Translations under genes and position numbers: made by a program
In this document: positions 61,322-64,000 of the stretch, piece by piece
Layout of the letters: every line of letters starts with the position of its first letter
Position numbering within the stretch: the stretch's first letter is position 1
Notes under the pieces: model-generated
Told to the model about the DNA's origin: nothing
What the model saw: the letters and a program-made list of their open reading frames with translations, nothing else
Databases searched by the model: none
Origin: Mucilaginibacter achroorhodeus
GTDB lineage: Bacteria > Bacteroidota > Bacteroidia > Sphingobacteriales > Sphingobacteriaceae
NCBI RefSeq assembly: GCF_007846095.1
Contig: NZ_VOEI01000002.1
Coordinates: 310,001 to 374,000, forward strand
Direction: 5' to 3'
DNA: 64,000 nt

Positions 61322-61570
61322 ATGAAAAAAATTTTTTACCTTGTTTTAGCCGTTGTTGTAGTTGGCATTTATTCTTGCCAAAAAGACAACATGGCACCTG
61401 CCAAGCAGGGCTTTAACAGTGGTATTGCTTCTAAAAAGAAGGATACTACGCCACCAGATCCAACCTTTACAACATCAAGGTTGATCAAAAAAGACACTAC
61501 GCCACCAGATCCAAGGTTTACTACTTCTTCTGCTAAGAGGGATACTACGCCACCAGATCCAAGACGATAA
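61322..61570 (+). CDS. Small lipoprotein with TTPPDP repeats
   Basis: An 82-residue lipoprotein with lipobox Cys19 (VVGIYSC). From residue ~40 it carries three copies of a KKDTTPPDPxFTTS-type unit: KKDTTPPDPTFTTS, KKDTTPPDPRFTTS and KRDTTPPDPRR. At the DNA level the GATACTACGCCACCAGATCC core recurs nearly unchanged. The protein is likely anchored in the outer membrane with a Pro/Thr-rich exposed tail. Function unknown. It has its own terminator and lies between unrelated genes. Confidence 0.7.
   Translation: MKKIFYLVLAVVVVGIYSCQKDNMAPAKQGFNSGIASKKKDTTPPDPTFTTSRLIKKDTTPPDPRFTTSSAKRDTTPPDPRR
61441..61564 (+). repeat. Three-copy in-gene DNA repeat coding for TTPPDP
   Basis: The block GATACTACGCCACCAGATCC or a one-base variant (GACACT...) occurs at about 61441, 61492 and 61540. 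Spacing is 51 and 48 bases, a multiple of three, so copy-number change would keep the frame. The near-identity suggests recent duplication or recombination. Confidence 0.75.
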
Positions 61571-61576
61571 TCTTTA

Positions 61577-61610
61577 AATAAGCCCCATAAAAATATGGGG
61601 CTTATTTTTT
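61577..61610 (+). terminator. Terminator after the repeat lipoprotein
   Basis: AATAAGCCCCAT and ATGGGGCTTATT pair around AAAAAT, followed by a run of T. The RluA gene ends right after on the other strand. Confidence 0.85.
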
Positions 61611-62328
61611 AGCTGTCGAATTTATCAAGCAGCTTTAATAGTGTCTCAAAATCTTTGGGATAAGGGGCGTGTATATTCACATCTGCGCCAGAAGGTAGTT
61701 TAAAAGCCACCTCATAAGCATGCAGGGCAAAACGCTTCATAATCGGTTGTTCTTCCTGGTCTTTACCTAAAGTATATTTGCGTTTTAATTTAGAAAGAAA
61801 CACCGGCTGGCCCTTGTACATGTCGTCACCGGCTATTGAGGCGCGTTGAGTGGCCAGGTGTATGCGTATCTGGTGCATACGGCCTGTTACAGGGCGACAC
61901 TCTACTAAAGTATAGTGTTTAAAATATCGTAATGATTTGAACCAGGTTTCGGCACGTTTACCATCTTGCCTGCTAATGGTAACGCTGCTTTTACCCACAT
62001 TCAATATCGGCAGATCAACCAAAAGGTCATCAAATACATGCGTTCCGTCGATAACAGCGTGGTAAACCTTTTTTACCTTACGACGCTCAAACTGCATGGA
62101 TACTGTACGATATGCTTCAGGATTTTTAGCAATGATAAGCGCTCCCGAGGTTTCCTTATCCAAACGATGGCATATTTGTGCATCATCGGTATACTGTTTA
62201 GCAAGCCGCAGCATATTGATTTCCCCCCCTTCGCGCTCATCTAACGATGCTATAAAAGGCGGTTTATTAACCACTATCAGATCGTCATCCTCAAACAATA
62301 TCAGGTCTGCAAACTTTGGAACTTTCAT
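61609..62328 (-). CDS. RluA-family pseudouridine synthase
   Basis: A 239-residue synthase. The catalytic Asp57 lies in CHRLDKETSGALIIAKN, preceded by VVNKPPFIASLD. Further motifs are YHAVIDG, RPVTGRMHQIRIHLA and RFALHAYEVAF. It converts uridine to pseudouridine in rRNA or tRNA; it lacks an S4 domain, so the exact target cannot be set. The ATG at 62328 lies only 5 bases after a TACCTTTG box (complement of 62334-62341), so its message may be leaderless. Confidence 0.9.
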   Translation of the reverse strand: MKVPKFADLILFEDDDLIVVNKPPFIASLDEREGGEINMLRLAKQYTDDAQICHRLDKETSGALIIAKNPEAYRTVSMQFERRKVKKVYHAVIDGTHVFDDLLVDLPILNVGKSSVTISRQDGKRAETWFKSLRYFKHYTLVECRPVTGRMHQIRIHLATQRASIAGDDMYKGQPVFLSKLKRKYTLGKDQEEQPIMKRFALHAYEVAFKLPSGADVNIHAPYPKDFETLLKLLDKFDS

Positions 62329-62333
62329 TGCCG

Positions 62334-62341
62334 CAAAGGTA
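62334..62341 (-). promoter_or_regulatory. -7 promoter box of the pseudouridine synthase gene
   Basis: On the minus strand TACCTTTG matches TAnnTTTG and ends 5 bases before the ATG. The leader would be near zero. Confidence 0.45.
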
Positions 62342-62462
62342 CACTTTTGTAGGTTAAACTCCTTAGGGTTTTAAGTAGTGCAGCAACCTGCACAATCAGC
62401 TGAAAACAAAACTTATACAGCAATGTTAAAAAGGCATCTATCACACCTAAAAGAGAAACATT

Positions 62463-63017
62463 ATGAGCACATCAAAAACACAGCCTGAAGAAAAAGGCTT
62501 CTTCGAAAAGATAAAAGAAACCATCGAAGAATTTTGGGACGGCACAAAAGAAACAGCTGAGGATGTAAAAGAAGCTGCGGCAGATAAAGTTGATGATCTT
62601 AAAGCTAAGGTTGTTGCCAAAAAAACAGCTACTAAGCGTAAAGCCAGCCCTGCTAAGGCCATAGCTTCGGCAACCAAAACAACCATTGCAAAAAAAGCTT
62701 CAGCTACTACTGCTGCTGCTAAAAAAGAAGCCGGTGAGATCAAAGAGAAGGCAACTGAAAAAGCTAAAGAGGTAACCTCAAAAGCAAAAACAGCTGCTGC
62801 AAATGTTAAAAAATCTGCAAATGACACTGCATCTAAAGTTGCAGCCAAAGCGAAGGACGTTTCTGATAAAGCTAAGAAAGAAGCTACCGCAGTAAAAGCA
62901 AAAGCTACTACTAAAGCTAAAGCGGCTGGTGATACAGCCAAGAAAGAAACTACAGCGGCCAAAAAATCCGTAGCTGCAAAAACAACAGCTACAAAACGCG
63001 CTTCAAAAAGTGCATAA
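62463..63017 (+). CDS. Histone H1-like Ala/Lys-rich protein
   Basis: A 184-residue protein of extreme composition, mostly Ala, Lys and Thr. Residues 1-48 (GFFEKIKETIEEFWDGTKET and following) are amphipathic and acidic-leaning. From ~50 the chain is a string of AKKxA/TxKA-type repeats (KAKTAAANVKKSANDTASKV, KAKATTKAKAAGDTAKKE), ending TKRASKSA. It resembles eukaryotic H1 tails and bacterial H1-like proteins such as Hc1 or AlgR3, which bind DNA through basic residues. DNA compaction or condensation is the likely role. An AAAAGAGA purine stretch precedes the ATG. Low-complexity repeats make copy number evolvable. Confidence 0.85.
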   Translation: MSTSKTQPEEKGFFEKIKETIEEFWDGTKETAEDVKEAAADKVDDLKAKVVAKKTATKRKASPAKAIASATKTTIAKKASATTAAAKKEAGEIKEKATEKAKEVTSKAKTAAANVKKSANDTASKVAAKAKDVSDKAKKEATAVKAKATTKAKAAGDTAKKETTAAKKSVAAKTTATKRASKSA

Positions 63018-63022
63018 TCATT

Positions 63023-63060
63023 AAAAGATAAAGGCCCCAGTTATTGGGGCCTTTATCTTT
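63023..63060. terminator. Bidirectional terminator between the H1-like gene and the response regulator
   Basis: AAAGATAAAGGCCCC and GGGGCCTTTATCTTT pair over 15 bases around AGTTAT. A/T tracts on both sides suit both convergent genes. Confidence 0.9.
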
Positions 63061-63749
63061 TATGCTTCAAATTTATAACCTACTCCTTTAACCGTAGATA
63101 CACAATCATCTCCTAACTTTTCGCGGAGTTTGCGTACGTGCACATCTATGGTACGGTTGGTAACTACTACAGAATCTTCCCAAATATTTTTCAGGATCAC
63201 CTCTCTGGTGTAAACCTTGCCCGGTTTTGATGCTAAAAGGTATAATAGTTCAAACTCCTTTTTGGCCAATACTACCTTTTCGCCTTTTTTGTAAACCAGG
63301 TAAGCTTCGCGGTCTATAACCAGGTCGCCTATTTCCAGTTTGTTGTCGGTAACTTCCTCTGGCGGTGCGTTACGGCGCAGTATAGCGTTTATGCGGCTTA
63401 CTAATGCACGTGGCTTAATTGGCTTGGCTATATAGTCATCAGCACCTACGTTAAAGCCTGCAATTTCTGAATACTCTTCACTGCGAGCGGTTAAGAATAC
63501 CATAAAGGTATTTTTAAACTCCGGCATGGTACGCATAATACGGCAAGCCTCAATGCCATCCATTTTAGGCATCATTATATCCAATACAATCAGATCGGGT
63601 TGGGTTCGTTTAGCTTCGGCAACGGCTTCCTGGCCGTTACGGGCAGAATATACCTGATAACCTTCTTTTTTAAGGTTATATTCTATCAGCTCTAAAATAT
63701 CCGGTTCGTCGTCAACAATTAAGATCTTCTGTTTGCTTGAACTGCTCAT
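63060..63749 (-). CDS. OmpR/PhoB-family response regulator
   Basis: A 229-residue regulator. Receiver domain: Asp13/Asp14 (ILIVDDEPD), phospho-acceptor Asp57 (LIVLDIMMPKMDG) and Lys near 107 (DDYIAKPIKP). The winged-helix effector (~130-229) contains KEFELLYLLASKPGKVYTRE and RTIDVHVRKLREKLG. No kinase gene is adjacent in the window; in Bacteroidota the PhoR/PhoB-type kinase may lie beyond. Downstream is a TlpA-like gene on the same strand but 104 bases away, so linkage is uncertain. Confidence 0.93.
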   Translation of the reverse strand: MSSSSKQKILIVDDEPDILELIEYNLKKEGYQVYSARNGQEAVAEAKRTQPDLIVLDIMMPKMDGIEACRIMRTMPEFKNTFMVFLTARSEEYSEIAGFNVGADDYIAKPIKPRALVSRINAILRRNAPPEEVTDNKLEIGDLVIDREAYLVYKKGEKVVLAKKEFELLYLLASKPGKVYTREVILKNIWEDSVVVTNRTIDVHVRKLREKLGDDCVSTVKGVGYKFEA

Positions 63750-63853
63750 GTATATTTAATTTTGGTATAAAAGTATAACCTTAATTAAAGATAATGGTTA
63801 ATCCTATGTTAACAAATTGTAAACAGCAACACTTAGTTAATCTTATGTTGAGA

Positions 63854-64000
63854 CTATTTGAATGTTTTCTTTAAAAAATCTTCAAGATCGGAGCCTGTGA
63901 TGTTTTTAGCAACAATAACACCATTAGGGTCGATGATGAAGTTTGATGGTATGGCTTCAATACGGTACAGATGCTCTGTAGGGCCATCAAACCGCTGAAG
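63854..64000 (-). CDS. TlpA-like thioredoxin-domain protein, C-terminal end only
   Basis: The last 48 residues are visible, the 5' part lying beyond the window. They read LYRIEAIPSNFIIDPNGVIV, then AKNITGSDLEDFLKKTFK. The cis-Pro strand IPSNFIIDPNG and the final helix are typical of TlpA/AhpC-type thioredoxin-fold proteins of Bacteroidota, which work in the periplasm on disulfides. The CxxC active site would lie outside the window. Stop codon TAG at 63854-63856. Confidence 0.85.
   Translation of the reverse strand, partial: LQRFDGPTEHLYRIEAIPSNFIIDPNGVIVAKNITGSDLEDFLKKTFK

Noticed and set aside
61441..61564. CRISPR-like repeat array
   Set aside because: The repeats lie in an intact reading frame, number only three and have spacing that keeps the frame, so they are protein repeats. 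No cas gene is near.
62447..62962. 171-residue open frame antisense to the histone-H1-like gene
   Set aside because: It arises from the GCT/AAA codon bias of the sense gene, is dominated by Ala/Phe/Val, and has no start context; the sense frame is the real gene.

Overview
The window looks like chromosomal DNA of a Bacteroidota member, most likely family Sphingobacteriaceae (Mucilaginibacter/Pedobacter-like). The reasons are an ECF sigma/FecR/SusC/SusD polysaccharide-utilisation locus, a second giant TonB-dependent receptor with an exported NHL-repeat lipoprotein, DUF3857, DUF4468 and DUF3820 proteins, a type III glutamine synthetase, LytS/LytTR signalling, weak ribosome-binding sites and TAnnTTTG-type -7 promoter boxes close to start codons. 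The genus is an inference from gene content, not from a search.

Region 1-9.7 kb is accessory and partly decayed. It holds an SDR / Atu4866-domain / AraC operon on the minus strand, then a stretch (about 2.64-3.6 kb) of overlapping, frame-broken plus-strand genes that look like a mobile-element remnant. Next comes a LytS-LytTR-CocE hydrolase operon, then an RRM RNA-binding pseudogene fused to the front end of a truncated tyrosine recombinase. tRNA-Pro(GGG) follows, then a complete tyrosine recombinase lacking the first catalytic Arg, then tRNA-Ser(GCT). Two integrase genes flank one tRNA, which marks an integration hot spot.

Region 9.8-19.4 kb is mostly core: a PgpH-like 7TM-HD cyclic-dinucleotide phosphodiesterase, an SPFH / small protein / Arc-like cassette, thiolase, a secreted unknown, a POT peptide transporter, a dolichol-phosphate-mannose-synthase-like glycosyltransferase and RuvB. 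Region 19.6-30.2 kb is a polysaccharide-utilisation locus: ECF sigma, FecR anti-sigma, SusC with an N-terminal STN signalling domain, SusD, a GH92 alpha-mannosidase and an exported Gfo/Idh/MocA protein. Its logic is mannose-glycan sensing at SusC, signalling through FecR to the sigma factor, import, and trimming by GH92.

Region 30.3-44.9 kb carries a polysaccharide deacetylase lipoprotein, an NTF2-like lipoprotein, QueG, a DnaQ/DUF3820 exonuclease, two tandem DUF3857/transglutaminase proteins, an NlpC/P60 lipoprotein, a PurL-VOC pair, TonB, a DUF4468 protein and an OmpL-like porin. A 532-bp AT-rich gap then leads to glutamine synthetase III. Region 47.7-64 kb has a ClC channel, PurM, the TonB-receptor/NHL pair, lipoamide dehydrogenase, a carboxylesterase, a SelW-like protein, an Rrf2 regulator, a TPR protein ending in a lone histidine-phosphotransfer-like segment, a tiny lipoprotein with TTPPDP repeats, an RluA pseudouridine synthase, a histone-H1-like protein, an OmpR-type response regulator and the C-terminal end of a TlpA-like thioredoxin.

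I did not find a clear new defence or conjugation system. The most interesting items are the degraded mobile-element region with its RRM pseudogene, the SPFH-small-protein-Arc cassette, the kinase-like TPR protein without an ATPase domain, the repeat lipoprotein, and the structured leader before SusC.
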